Shown here piece after piece: positions 7,069-15,194 of a DNA stretch of 20,584 nucleotides. Below the pieces are notes generated by a model that had not been told where the DNA came from, did not search any database, and was given only the letters and a program-made list of their open reading frames with translations. This DNA is from CAZISM01 sp964541895 (lineage in GTDB: Bacteria; Zhuqueibacterota; Zhuqueibacteria; Residuimicrobiales; Residuimicrobiaceae). Both the position numbers and the translations under genes were made by a program. Numbering within the stretch: the stretch's first letter is position 1; every line of letters starts with the position of its first letter. Location of the stretch: positions 1 to 20,584 of the forward strand of contig CAZISM010000094.1 in NCBI GenBank assembly GCA_964541895.1. The letters are read 5' to 3'.

Positions 7069-8721
7069 ATGATGAAAAAAATTATTTTTATCTTTGTTTA
7101 TTACGGCCTCGCTCTTGCAGCATTTGGGCAGACGACAGAGTTGCTGCTCTCTAATGATACTTTAACCGTCAAATTCGACCTGATACGCGGTGGTGCCATC
7201 AAATACATCTCTCTGGCCTCGGGCACGCGTAATCTGGTCAATATTCACGACGAGGGTCGCTATATTCAACAGTCATACTATGCCGGATCACCTCTGAACC
7301 GACAGGCTGAAGGTCAGGCTTCCAGCTGGTCCCCCTGGCCCTGGAATCCGATTCAGGTCGGTGATACCTATGGCCATCGAGCGCGGATTCTTGACTATAC
7401 TCAAAATCAGGATACCGTATATGTCCGCTGTATACCCATGTTGTGGGATATGAATAACGAGCCGGCAGAAGCCATCATGGAGCAATGGACTGTTCTGGAT
7501 GATAATGTTATCCATGTCCGCAATAAACTGACCTGCAAGCGCACGGATTCAAGATGGGAAGAGAATGTCTGGTGTGACCAGGAGCTTCCGGCGGTTTATC
7601 CCATATCTGCTTTGAAAAATCTGTACACGTATACCGGCGACGCTCCGTTCAGCATGGCGCCGGTCGAAAAACACAATGTCATCAATCTTTCCAGCGGGTT
7701 TTGGGGAATCTATCATACAGCCACAGAACACTGGATGGCGTTTGTCGACGATAACGGATGGGGGATGGGAGTGTACAATCACCTCTGTCTGAAATTTCTG
7801 GCCGGTATGGCCGGAAATCCCGGTTATGAAGCCCAGGATGGCTCAACATCTTATATCGCTCCGGTAAAAAGAGCGGCGCTGAATAAAGACAGTATCTATG
7901 AATATACCTATAGCATCATCATCGGAACCGTTGCTGAAATCCGTGCGCGGGTTTATGATCTGGACGCTCTGCATATCGACCCGCCGGCACCGGACCGTTG
8001 GGATTTTGATGACGGTAACGATCTCCAGGGCTGGATCCCCAATGGTGCGTTGCGCGGCCAGGTGAACAATGGCATCTATGAGCTCACGGTTATCCATGGT
8101 GATCCCTACCTGACTCAACAGGCGGATGTGTATTTGAAAGCATCGGACTATGATCAGCTCGTCGTCAGAATGAAAAATAAAACCAGCGACACCAGTGCCG
8201 ATTTCTTTTTCAAATCTACTGCAGATCCGGATACCTACAACCGGATTCGATTTTATTTGCAGCCGAATGATAGCGAATTTAGGGAGTATAAGGTAGACCT
8301 GAGTTCCGCATCAGAGTGGAAGGATACGATCTTTTTTATTCGCCTGGATCCGGTTTCCGATGTCGATAACGGTGAACTGGAGATCGATTATATTGCACTG
8401 ATAAAATCAGCAACACATGTAAAAGCGGGGCAAAATAAAGCGATGCCATGGGAACTGATGCAAAATTATCCGAACCCATTTAATGCGAGTACAACGGTTA
8501 GTTTCCGGCTGGAATCACGCGATGTGGTCCGTTTGTATGTCACAAATTTGCATGGACAGATTGTGCAGACGCTAGTAGATGGCACGCTTGATTCAGGAAG
8601 ACATCAGGTGCAGTGGGACGGCACAAACCAGATGCAGAATATAGTCTCGAGCGGTATCTATTTTATCAATCTGATTGCGTCAGACAAACGAGAGGTGACC
8701 CGGATTTTGTTTTTGAAATAG
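7069..8721 (+). CDS. T9SS-exported protein: mutarotase-like beta-sandwich, carbohydrate-binding-type domain and type A sorting domain
   Basis: 550 residues from the ATG at 7069, which has GAGGAA just upstream and begins a good signal peptide (MMKKIIFIFVYYGLALAAFGQ). A start at TTG 7033 would add 12 residues before the signal and is unlikely. Residues about 22-300 are beta-rich with the look of galactose-mutarotase-like folds, with many Trp and Tyr (SSWSPWPWNP near 85); no catalytic motif can be named. Residues about 310-447 (from WDFDDGNDLQGW) form a jelly-roll, carbohydrate-binding-like domain ending in LEIDYIALIK. Residues about 460-550 are the Por/T9SS type A sorting domain: QNYPNPFNASTTVSFRL, SGRHQVQWDG, SSGIYFINL, ending FLK. 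The protein is thus exported through the outer membrane and held at the surface or released; polysaccharide binding or processing is the likeliest role, by inference. Confidence 0.85.
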   Translation: MMKKIIFIFVYYGLALAAFGQTTELLLSNDTLTVKFDLIRGGAIKYISLASGTRNLVNIHDEGRYIQQSYYAGSPLNRQAEGQASSWSPWPWNPIQVGDTYGHRARILDYTQNQDTVYVRCIPMLWDMNNEPAEAIMEQWTVLDDNVIHVRNKLTCKRTDSRWEENVWCDQELPAVYPISALKNLYTYTGDAPFSMAPVEKHNVINLSSGFWGIYHTATEHWMAFVDDNGWGMGVYNHLCLKFLAGMAGNPGYEAQDGSTSYIAPVKRAALNKDSIYEYTYSIIIGTVAEIRARVYDLDALHIDPPAPDRWDFDDGNDLQGWIPNGALRGQVNNGIYELTVIHGDPYLTQQADVYLKASDYDQLVVRMKNKTSDTSADFFFKSTADPDTYNRIRFYLQPNDSEFREYKVDLSSASEWKDTIFFIRLDPVSDVDNGELEIDYIALIKSATHVKAGQNKAMPWELMQNYPNPFNASTTVSFRLESRDVVRLYVTNLHGQIVQTLVDGTLDSGRHQVQWDGTNQMQNIVSSGIYFINLIASDKREVTRILFLK

Positions 8722-8960
8722 AGTTCTAGATTTCAGCTGTGAAATTTGCCTTATGCACAGTCCGCAAAAATTCGAGGCGTGCCTAAATCTACGCGTATTC
8801 CTCTCCTGCCGCGAATATTCAATTTCCCAGCCCACGCCATTGCCAATCACTAAATTGGTAACATACCCGGCAGCAAATTTTCTTGCTTTTCAGGTTTATA
8901 TTGGCTAATTTTCGTCATATCATAATCGATGAGGATGCCGGAAATTGCTTACCGCTCAGT

Positions 8961-9018
8961 AAGCGCGAAAGAGCTGAGCAGCTGGCGCTTCAAAGAAGAT
9001 GATTCTTTTGTTTTTTTT
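8961..9018 (+). terminator. Candidate terminator upstream of the stressosome operon
   Basis: AAGCGC (8961-8966) can pair with GCGCTT (8985-8990), and AAAGAA (8992-8997) with TTCTTT (9003-9008) just before a run of eight T (9011-9018). The second stem is AT-rich and weak. It lies 240 bp after the stop at 8721 and 87 bp before the ATG at 9105, so it may end the T9SS gene transcript. The remainder of 8722-9104 shows no gene; the operon promoter must be here but no convincing -35/-10 pair stands out. Confidence 0.4.
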
Positions 9019-9104
9019 CCTACCAGTAACATCAAACTCATATCAGCATCAGCGGCTAGGCACAGCACCGTAGTGAAGGGTCAGTGAGGAGAAAGGGTAC
9101 GGTC

Positions 9105-9476
9105 ATGCCACACACAACTACGCTCGATCCAACCACAAAAACAATCACAGTAACGATCTCTGGATTATGGACGGAGGAGGACGCGACCACCATAACCGAG
9201 GAATTGAAGCGGCTGTTGCCGGCTGCCGGAAACAGGCAAGCGGCCATCGATCTGGAAACAGCCATCCGCTACGACGGCACAGAAGCGCGCCGCCGCACGG
9301 CCAAAGCCCTTACCGACCTGGGCATTACCCACCTGGCGGTCTATAACGCCCGACCGGCTGTGCGCATCCTGGTCAAAATTCTCATCAACCTTGTGTCCGA
9401 CGCCACAAAAGCCAAATTCTTCTCTACGCGGGAAGAGGCTGTGGCCTGGCTGCTGCAGGAAAGGAACACACTATGA
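9105..9476 (+). CDS. SpoIIAA-like (STAS-superfamily) protein heading the stressosome operon
   Basis: 123 residues. ATG 9105 is chosen because GAGGAGAAAGGG lies just upstream; a GTG at 9084 is inside that ribosome site. The fold pattern is beta-rich at the start (KTITVTISGLW), helix TEEDATTITEELKRLLP, strand RQAAIDLETA, then a C-terminal FFSTREEAVAWLLQ typical of the SpoIIAA-like family, which ends in an acidic-Ala-Trp-Leu helix. No phospho-Ser/Thr site of the RsbV kind can be picked out with confidence. The stop overlaps the RsbR start by four bases (ATGA), so the two are translationally coupled. Its place suggests an accessory or sensory partner of the stressosome; the function is inferred from context only. 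Confidence 0.75.
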   Translation: MPHTTTLDPTTKTITVTISGLWTEEDATTITEELKRLLPAAGNRQAAIDLETAIRYDGTEARRRTAKALTDLGITHLAVYNARPAVRILVKILINLVSDATKAKFFSTREEAVAWLLQERNTL

Positions 9477-10132
9477 ACGAACACAAGATCAAGAACCTCC
9501 ACGAGCGTCTTGCCCGACTTGAAGATGTCCTTGCATCGGCTGCGGCGATGAAACTCAGCGTGCGGATCGAGGTTTCCGATGACGACGAACTGGCCTCGAT
9601 GGAGGAGGCCATCAATGTGCTGCTGGAGGATTTTGCTACGCTGATCGAGGAGCGCAGTCAGGCCGAAAAAGAATTGAAAGAAAAGCTCGCTACCATACAG
9701 AAACAGCAGGAAGCCATCAACGAGCTGTCCACACCCGTCATCAAGGTGTGGGATAATTTGCTGGTACTGCCCATTATTGGTACGCTCGACAGCCAGCGCA
9801 CCCAAAGCATGATGGAGGCCTTGCTTCAGGAGATCACCGTCACCGGCTGCAAGTACGCCATTCTCGATATTACAGGCGTAGCAGTGGTCGACACCATGGT
9901 GGCCAACCACCTGATCAAAACCATTACCGCGGCCGGACTCATGGGCGCCGTGTGCATCCTCTCGGGCATCAGTCCCACCATTGCCCAGACGATCGTGCAC
10001 CTCGGCATCGACCTCACCGGAGTCAAGACCAAAGGCAACATGATGGAAGCCGTCAAATACGTCATACGCGCCAACGGGCAGCAGATTGTCAGAGCAGCCA
10101 ACGCGGACGAGATAGAGGCGGGTACCGCATGA
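9473..10132 (+). CDS. rsbR: RsbR-type stressosome scaffold/sensor
   Basis: 219 residues. Residues about 12-85 are helical and resemble a HAMP-like segment plus coiled coil (DDDELASMEEAINVLL at 36-51, then AEKELKEKLATIQKQQE), rather than the globin-like sensor of Bacillus subtilis RsbRA. Residues 88-200 are a STAS domain of the RsbR kind: LDITGVAVVDTMVANHL and GISPTIAQTIVHLGIDL. T141 in VVDT lines up with phosphorylated Thr171 of RsbRA, and T173 in IAQT lies near the second site, Thr205. RsbR and RsbS form large cytoplasmic shells that hold RsbT until stress triggers phosphorylation. It overlaps both neighbours by four bases. What it senses is unknown; a short N-terminus could receive signal from the preceding SpoIIAA-like protein (inference). 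Confidence 0.9.
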   Translation: MNEHKIKNLHERLARLEDVLASAAAMKLSVRIEVSDDDELASMEEAINVLLEDFATLIEERSQAEKELKEKLATIQKQQEAINELSTPVIKVWDNLLVLPIIGTLDSQRTQSMMEALLQEITVTGCKYAILDITGVAVVDTMVANHLIKTITAAGLMGAVCILSGISPTIAQTIVHLGIDLTGVKTKGNMMEAVKYVIRANGQQIVRAANADEIEAGTA

Positions 10133-10518
10133 GTGTCCGTATGAACGCGAGCAAGATCCCCATCATCAAACTGGGCGACAGCTTGCTGGTGCCGATCCAG
10201 GTCGACATGACGGACCAGGTGGTCTCGGATCTGCAGAATGATATTTTGAATGAAATCGGACGAACCGGTGCCAAAGGGGTGCTCATCGACATCTCGGTGC
10301 TCGAGATGGTCGATTCGTTCATCGGCCGGATGTTGTCCGGCATAGCGCGCATGGCGGCGATCATGGATGCCGCTGTGGTGATCGTGGGGATGCAGCCTGC
10401 CGTGGCGATCACGCTGGTTGAACTCGGTCTTGATCTCAAAAACATCGACTATGCGCTCAACATCGAAGACGGCATGACCAAGCTGAAGCAGCGCATCGTT
10501 GAGGGGGAGCAAGCGTGA
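10129..10518 (+). CDS. rsbS: RsbS-type stressosome core protein (STAS)
   Basis: 129 residues, close to the usual length for RsbS. It is a single STAS domain: KIPIIKLGDSLLVPIQ, DISVLEMVDSFIGRML, and GMQPAVAITLVELGLDL. S63 in VDSFIGR corresponds to Ser59 of B. subtilis RsbS, the residue phosphorylated by RsbT to free the kinase. The ATG at 10129 overlaps the RsbR stop (ATGA); upstream in-frame codons back to 9952 lie inside rsbR and are not used. It forms the icosahedral stressosome core with RsbR. The match to RsbS is close along the whole chain. Confidence 0.93.
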   Translation: MSVRMNASKIPIIKLGDSLLVPIQVDMTDQVVSDLQNDILNEIGRTGAKGVLIDISVLEMVDSFIGRMLSGIARMAAIMDAAVVIVGMQPAVAITLVELGLDLKNIDYALNIEDGMTKLKQRIVEGEQA

Positions 10519-10934
10519 TTTCGTTCACGAACGGTGTGGAGCTGGAACGGTTCCAGCTTGAGACGGAATACGACATTGTCCGCATCCGTCAAGCCGTTCG
10601 CCTGCATGGCAAAGCCCATGGCATGGGCCTGATCAACCAAACGCGCATCACAACCGCGGCCAGTGAGATTCTGCGCAACATGTATGTCTATGCCGGGGGA
10701 GGCGAAACCGTGGTCTCTCTGGTGCAATGGGAGGGAGCGCCGTCGCTTCTGGTGACATGCCGTGACGAGGGGCCGGGCATCGCAGAGATCGATCTCGCCA
10801 TGACCGATGGCTACAGCACGGGCAAAAGTATGGGCTGCGGACTGCCTGGCGCCAAACGGTTGGTGGATGCCATGGAGGTCGAATCGACGCCGGGTGCAGG
10901 CACGACGGTACAACTTTTAAAGCGCATTTCATGA
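10515..10934 (+). CDS. rsbT: RsbT-type switch serine/threonine kinase
   Basis: 139 residues (B. subtilis RsbT is 133). A GHKL ATPase fold with N box ASEILRNMYVYAGGG (E51, N55), G1 box RDEGPGI (D84), and G2 box GYSTGKSMGCGLPGAKRL. These are the features of RsbT, which phosphorylates RsbS and RsbR and on release activates a downstream partner (RsbU in Bacillus). No RsbU with an RsbT-binding domain is present, so the output partner must differ. The GTG start overlaps the RsbS stop (GTGA), and the stop overlaps the next gene by four bases. Confidence 0.92.
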   Translation: MISFTNGVELERFQLETEYDIVRIRQAVRLHGKAHGMGLINQTRITTAASEILRNMYVYAGGGETVVSLVQWEGAPSLLVTCRDEGPGIAEIDLAMTDGYSTGKSMGCGLPGAKRLVDAMEVESTPGAGTTVQLLKRIS

Positions 10935-11980
10935 CCGCAACGGGCAAACGGCAGGAAGAGATTCCTATCCGCGTGGCCGCTGATGTCGGCGTTTGCCGGC
11001 GGCGGGCGTCGCACTTGGCAGCACTATTGGGCTTTGACGATACGGATGTGGGCCGGGTGGCCATTCTGGCGACCGAGCTCGCCGAGAATGTGCTGCGGCA
11101 TGGTGGTGGCAAGGGCGAGTTCCGGTTGAGCGAAGTACACGACAATGAGGGACGTCGGGGCATCGAGGTTTCCTGCAGTGATGAAGGGCCCGGCCTGAAC
11201 AAGGAGCGCGATTTTCTCGATGGCTTTTCGACGAGCAGCTCCCTCGGCATAGGTCTCGGGGCTGTTGCTCGCATGGCCGATTCGTGCGATGTGCTGACGC
11301 CGCCGTCTGGCCGTGGCGTCGAAATTGTCTGCAGAAAGTGGTTAAAAACCGTGCGGGCGTCGACGCAGGCCCAAGCGGCAACAACATCCCTGCTTCCGGT
11401 GGAAGTTGGCGCGCGATCCCGGCCCTATCCCGGCCTCAAAGTCAATGGCGATGCCTATGTCATGCGCTTCGCGGGGGGACGCCGGATTCTGGCAGCGGTC
11501 ATCGATGGCTTGGGCCACGGCATTGACGCCCACGAGGCAGCCGTTGTCGCACAACACGTAATCGAGACCAATGGGAGCTTGAACCTCGTCGGACTCTTTC
11601 AGGACGCGCATCAAGCCTTGCGGCGGACGCGCGGAGCGGTCATGGCCGTGGCGGTGCTGCATCTTGACGAACGGCGGATGGAGTTCCTCGGCGTGGGAAA
11701 CATCGAAGCGGTTCTGATCAATGACAAGACCTCTACCCAGTTGACGTCGCTGGGCGGTACCGTTGGGCACAGTATGCGCACCATTCGTTCCTTTGAATAT
11801 TCCTGGGACGGGCGTCAAACACTGGTGATGTGTTCCGACGGAATTAAAAGCGCCTGGCGAACCCATATCCCCAAAGAGATCCTCCATGCGCACCCCGACA
11901 TTCTCACAGAGACAATCTTGAGTGGTTTCAGCAGAGAGAAAGATGATGCAACCGCCATCGGCATTCGCGAAAAACGGTAA
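10931..11980 (+). CDS. RsbT-like GHKL domain fused to PP2C phosphatase (RsbX-like)
   Basis: 349 residues. Residues 8-138 form a second RsbT-like GHKL ATPase: ATELAENVLRHGGG (N box), SDEGPGL (G1), GFSTSSSLGIGLGAVARM (G2). After a linker, residues 160-347 are a PP2C/SpoIIE-type phosphatase with all metal-binding acids visible: NGD (D174), DGLGHG (D192), SDGI (D303) and KDDAT (D338/D339). RsbX is the stand-alone PP2C that removes phosphate from RsbS and RsbR to reset the stressosome. Here a kinase-like ATPase and the reset phosphatase share one polypeptide, so it may both add and remove phosphate, or use the GHKL domain to dock on STAS partners. It overlaps RsbT by four bases and the next gene by 38 bases. 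Domain calls are firm; the substrate is inferred from the operon. Confidence 0.88.
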   Translation: MTATGKRQEEIPIRVAADVGVCRRRASHLAALLGFDDTDVGRVAILATELAENVLRHGGGKGEFRLSEVHDNEGRRGIEVSCSDEGPGLNKERDFLDGFSTSSSLGIGLGAVARMADSCDVLTPPSGRGVEIVCRKWLKTVRASTQAQAATTSLLPVEVGARSRPYPGLKVNGDAYVMRFAGGRRILAAVIDGLGHGIDAHEAAVVAQHVIETNGSLNLVGLFQDAHQALRRTRGAVMAVAVLHLDERRMEFLGVGNIEAVLINDKTSTQLTSLGGTVGHSMRTIRSFEYSWDGRQTLVMCSDGIKSAWRTHIPKEILHAHPDILTETILSGFSREKDDATAIGIREKR

Positions 11981-14318
11981 AATCGGGACCTTGCCCCTCC
12001 AATTCGACACGGACATCGTGGCTGCGCGCAATGCGGCCACTGTCCTGGCCGAGACCCTCCGGTTCGCTCCCGTAGACGCGGTGCGCATTGCGACGGCCGT
12101 CTCCGAGTTGTCGCGCAACGTCATAGAGCATGGGCATGGCGGCTCAGTGGCCTTTACCTTCTGTGCGGCAGACGGCGTTCGCGAAGCAGGCTTGCAATTC
12201 GTTTTTGAGGATAGCGGCCCCGGCATCGCAAACATGGAAGCGGCGCTGACCGGTGCCCGGAGCAGCGGGCGAGGCCTGGGCATCGGCCTCTTGGGCGCGC
12301 GTAACCTGATGGATAGCCTTCATGTCGAGGCTGGAGCAAAGGGCGGTACGCGTGTCACGGTGTTCAAAGCCCTGACGCGGCATGTGGAAATGACGGCTGA
12401 CCTGCTGCCGAATTTATGTTCCATTTTCGCCGGCACCGTTCAACGCCTCGACGGGGACGTTACGATGACGATACGAAAGCAGCAGGAGCAATTGCTCGAG
12501 GTGCTCGAAGAGCTGCGAAAAAAGAATGCGGACCTGGATGCCGTCAACGCTGAACTGGCCGAAACCAATCGAGGCATCATCGCGCTCAACAGGGAACTCG
12601 AGGAAAAAGCCGACGCCCTTTTGCTCGCCAAGCAGGCCGCGGAGGAGGCCACCCGGACCAAGAGCGATTTTCTTGCCAATATGAGCCACGAGATCCGCAC
12701 GCCCATGAATGGCGTGATCGGCATGATCGGGCTGCTGTTGGACTCGGAACTGACCGACGAGCAGCGCAAATTCGCAGAGGTGGTGCGCAACAGCGGCGAG
12801 GTCCTGTTGACGATCATCAACGACATTCTGGATTTTTCCAAAATCGAAGCCGGCAAGCTCTCCCTGGCGAAGGAGACGTTTTGCCTGCGTACACTGATTG
12901 AAGACACGAACGATTTGCTCGCGCTCAAAGCGCAGGAAAAGGGCGTGGAATACGTGTGCTGCATCCATCCCGAGGTGCCCGCTCGCCTGGTCGGGGATGC
13001 AGGGCGGCTGCGCCAGGTCTTGACCAACGTGGTCGGCAACGCCGTCAAGTTCACCGAAGCGGGTGAGATCGCCATCGACGTCAGCGTTGCAAACGATGCC
13101 GAGCGGCAAGTCACGCTGGCGTTCAGCGTCTCGGACACCGGTCCTGGTATTCCGCAGGATCGTCTGCAATCCGTTTTCGAAGAGTTCACCCAGGTAGAGT
13201 CCGGCACGACCCGCAGGCATGGCGGTACCGGCCTGGGGCTAGCCATCGTCAAACGCCTGGTCGAGCTGATGGGCGGGGAGATCAGGGCTGAAAGCATAAC
13301 AGACGAAATCGGCATGCAACAGGTGCCCACTGTTCCGACTTTCGAACGGCCGCTTTCGAGTTTACCAGGTCCCGGTGCCACGTTCCGCTTTACGATCGTG
13401 CTTGAAAAAGCGGCTGATGCGACCGTCGCGGGCCGCGCGCCGATGGATGCCTCTCTTCACGGTTATCGTATCCTGGTGGCGGATGACAACGCCGCGAGCC
13501 GCCGGGCACTGGCAGTTTTGTTAACCTCTATGGGCTGTCATCAGGCCGAGGCTGCCGGCGCGGACGAGGCTGGGCGCATGCTGCTGGCAGCCGCAGAAGG
13601 AGGGAAGCCCTTCAATCTGGCGCTGCTCGACATGCACATGCCGGAGACAAACGGGGAACGGCTGGCCAGGTGGATCAAAGCAGAACCGAAATTGTGCGAC
13701 ACGGGCATTGTTATGATGGCATCTGCCGCTGACCTGCGCGGCAACGCGGCACGGCTGAAAGCGCTCGGGTTTGCGGCCTGCGTATCGAAACCGTTCAAAC
13801 AGGCGCAGTTGCTCCATTGCCTGGCCACGGTTCTGGGTGTTGCGCAAAAGCCTGCCGAACATGGCCGTGAGAAACCACTTGCCACGCGACCTGCGGCATC
13901 CAATGCGGACGGGCGTAAGGCGCGGATCCTGGTTACCGAGGATAATGCTGTAAACCAGATGGTCGCTTTAGCCATCCTACGCAAGTGCGGCTACCAGGCG
14001 GAAGCTGTCGCCGACGGCTACGAGGCGCTTAAAGCGCTGGAAACGAATCCATACGATCTCGTACTGATGGACTGCCAGATGCCAAACATGGACGGCTATG
14101 AGACCTCGCGACGGATCCGGGAAGCCGAAGCTTCCGAGAAGTCAGGCAACGGTGATCGAGGGACAGGGAGGCACATCCCCATCATTGCCATGACGGCCAG
14201 CGCCTTGAAAGGCGACCGGGAAAAGTGCCTGGAAGCCGGCATGGACGACTTTGTGACGAAACCCGTTGACCCAAAACTTTTGGCCCATGCGCTGGAAGCC
14301 TGGTTGCGGAAGCGGTGA
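11943..14318 (+). CDS. RsbT-like GHKL domain fused to hybrid histidine kinase with two receiver domains
   Basis: 791 residues, cytoplasmic, no membrane segment. Residues 14-145 are a third RsbT-like GHKL domain: SELSRNVIEHGHGG (N box), EDSGPGI, GRGLGIGLLGARNLMD. A coiled coil (about 175-240) leads into HisKA with H249 in SHEIRTPMNGVIG, HATPase_c with N362/N366, DTGPGI and GGTGLGLAI, a first receiver (DD at 514-515, D563, K616) and a second receiver (ED at 666-667, D710, K773). A 23-residue insertion, 452-474, splits the end of the kinase ATPase domain. No Hpt domain is present. ATG 11943 follows GAGAGAAAG; GTG 11922 would add seven residues. The start is inside the preceding gene. In other stressosome operons, as in Vibrio, a separate two-component system follows; here the link is built into one protein. 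The phosphate acceptor lies outside the window. Confidence 0.9.
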   Translation: MMQPPSAFAKNGKIGTLPLQFDTDIVAARNAATVLAETLRFAPVDAVRIATAVSELSRNVIEHGHGGSVAFTFCAADGVREAGLQFVFEDSGPGIANMEAALTGARSSGRGLGIGLLGARNLMDSLHVEAGAKGGTRVTVFKALTRHVEMTADLLPNLCSIFAGTVQRLDGDVTMTIRKQQEQLLEVLEELRKKNADLDAVNAELAETNRGIIALNRELEEKADALLLAKQAAEEATRTKSDFLANMSHEIRTPMNGVIGMIGLLLDSELTDEQRKFAEVVRNSGEVLLTIINDILDFSKIEAGKLSLAKETFCLRTLIEDTNDLLALKAQEKGVEYVCCIHPEVPARLVGDAGRLRQVLTNVVGNAVKFTEAGEIAIDVSVANDAERQVTLAFSVSDTGPGIPQDRLQSVFEEFTQVESGTTRRHGGTGLGLAIVKRLVELMGGEIRAESITDEIGMQQVPTVPTFERPLSSLPGPGATFRFTIVLEKAADATVAGRAPMDASLHGYRILVADDNAASRRALAVLLTSMGCHQAEAAGADEAGRMLLAAAEGGKPFNLALLDMHMPETNGERLARWIKAEPKLCDTGIVMMASAADLRGNAARLKALGFAACVSKPFKQAQLLHCLATVLGVAQKPAEHGREKPLATRPAASNADGRKARILVTEDNAVNQMVALAILRKCGYQAEAVADGYEALKALETNPYDLVLMDCQMPNMDGYETSRRIREAEASEKSGNGDRGTGRHIPIIAMTASALKGDREKCLEAGMDDFVTKPVDPKLLAHALEAWLRKR

Positions 14319-14591
14319 GATCAGCATTGTCTTGAAATCAGACAAAAAAGCTACCAAGCAGTCCTATCATCGCGCCGGCCGGCGAAATTCGCAAGTGTAT
14401 TTAAATTTTATTGCTTGTTTTTCAATCCTCGAATGGCTACTTTTGTTTCGTGTCGTAGTCAAGACAGCATCAGCTCTGGACCGATTGCCAAGCCGCTTGC
14501 GATAAGGCCCCAGACTGTTCCCGCACCACTCTGACGAATTCATCCCCTTTTCACACTCTAATCCAAATCATCTTATTTCAGGAGAGCTTTT

Positions 14592-15194
14592 ATGAAAAGG
14601 CTTATGGTACTTGCTTGTGCTGTACTCTTACTGGTTGTGGTATTCGCCGTTTTTGCTGCTGACGAGGATCCGGCCATCACCTCTTTTAAAGGAACGACGT
14701 TGGAAATGATCGGCAAAGTCAGCAACGCAGGCGTACCTCGCGAACAAAAACTAGTGCTCTCTGAGCAGTATCTCAAAACCAATGCCGATTTTGAGCACAT
14801 GGGCAAATTCGTTCTTGGACGCCATTTTAACTCTTTATCTCCGGAAAATCAGAAAGCATTCGTGCAGGCCTTTACTGATTTTTTTATTGCAACATGGGAC
14901 CCCCGTTTTGCACCATTGGCGGGCCAGACGTGCATGTTTACGAAAACCAGCCTTTCCAGCAGCACGGTTACTCTCGAAAGCACCATGGAAGGAAACGGCA
15001 AACCTCCCATGAAATTATCCTGGCAAATCAAAAAAACCGGCGAAAAAATGAAATTGATGGACCTGGTTATAAATAATTCAAGTCTGCTGGTCAGCTTTCG
15101 ACAAGAATTTGCAAGTATCGTTATCAGCAATGGCGGAAGCGTGCCTCCCCTGATTAAATTGCTGGTCGATAAAACGGCCGCCGCTCGAAAGTAG
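14592..15194 (+). CDS. MlaC/Ttg2D-like periplasmic phospholipid-binding protein
   Basis: 200 residues with a signal peptide (MKRLMVLACAVLLLVVVFAVFAAD, cleavage about 22-23). The mature part follows the MlaC family: VPREQKLVLSEQYLKTNADFEHM, LGRHFNSLSPENQKAFVQAF (75-94), a strand MKLMDLVINNSSLLVSF and RQEFASIV near 165. MlaC carries phospholipids between the outer membrane and the inner-membrane MlaFEDB transporter. The usual mlaFED partners are not adjacent, so this is an orphan copy. AGGAGAG lies eight bases before the ATG. The 273-bp gap from the stressosome operon holds no gene. The family match is by pattern and moderately strong. Confidence 0.78.
   Translation: MKRLMVLACAVLLLVVVFAVFAADEDPAITSFKGTTLEMIGKVSNAGVPREQKLVLSEQYLKTNADFEHMGKFVLGRHFNSLSPENQKAFVQAFTDFFIATWDPRFAPLAGQTCMFTKTSLSSSTVTLESTMEGNGKPPMKLSWQIKKTGEKMKLMDLVINNSSLLVSFRQEFASIVISNGGSVPPLIKLLVDKTAAARK

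Noticed and set aside
12414..13381. Long minus-strand ORFs (268 and 313 codons) opposite the hybrid kinase, and similar ones opposite the PP2C fusion.
   Set aside because: They are GC-rich shadows of well-conserved kinase and phosphatase domains on the plus strand.
14373..14384. 12-bp palindrome CGCCGGCCGGCG after the hybrid kinase gene.
   Set aside because: Too short and GC-biased to support as an operator, and no T-run follows for a terminator.
14316..14534. UGA at the end of the hybrid kinase followed by 71 open codons in frame, tempting as a selenocysteine read-through given selC nearby.
   Set aside because: The receiver domain is already complete at the UGA, the downstream translation is not protein-like, and 71 open codons by chance is not very rare.
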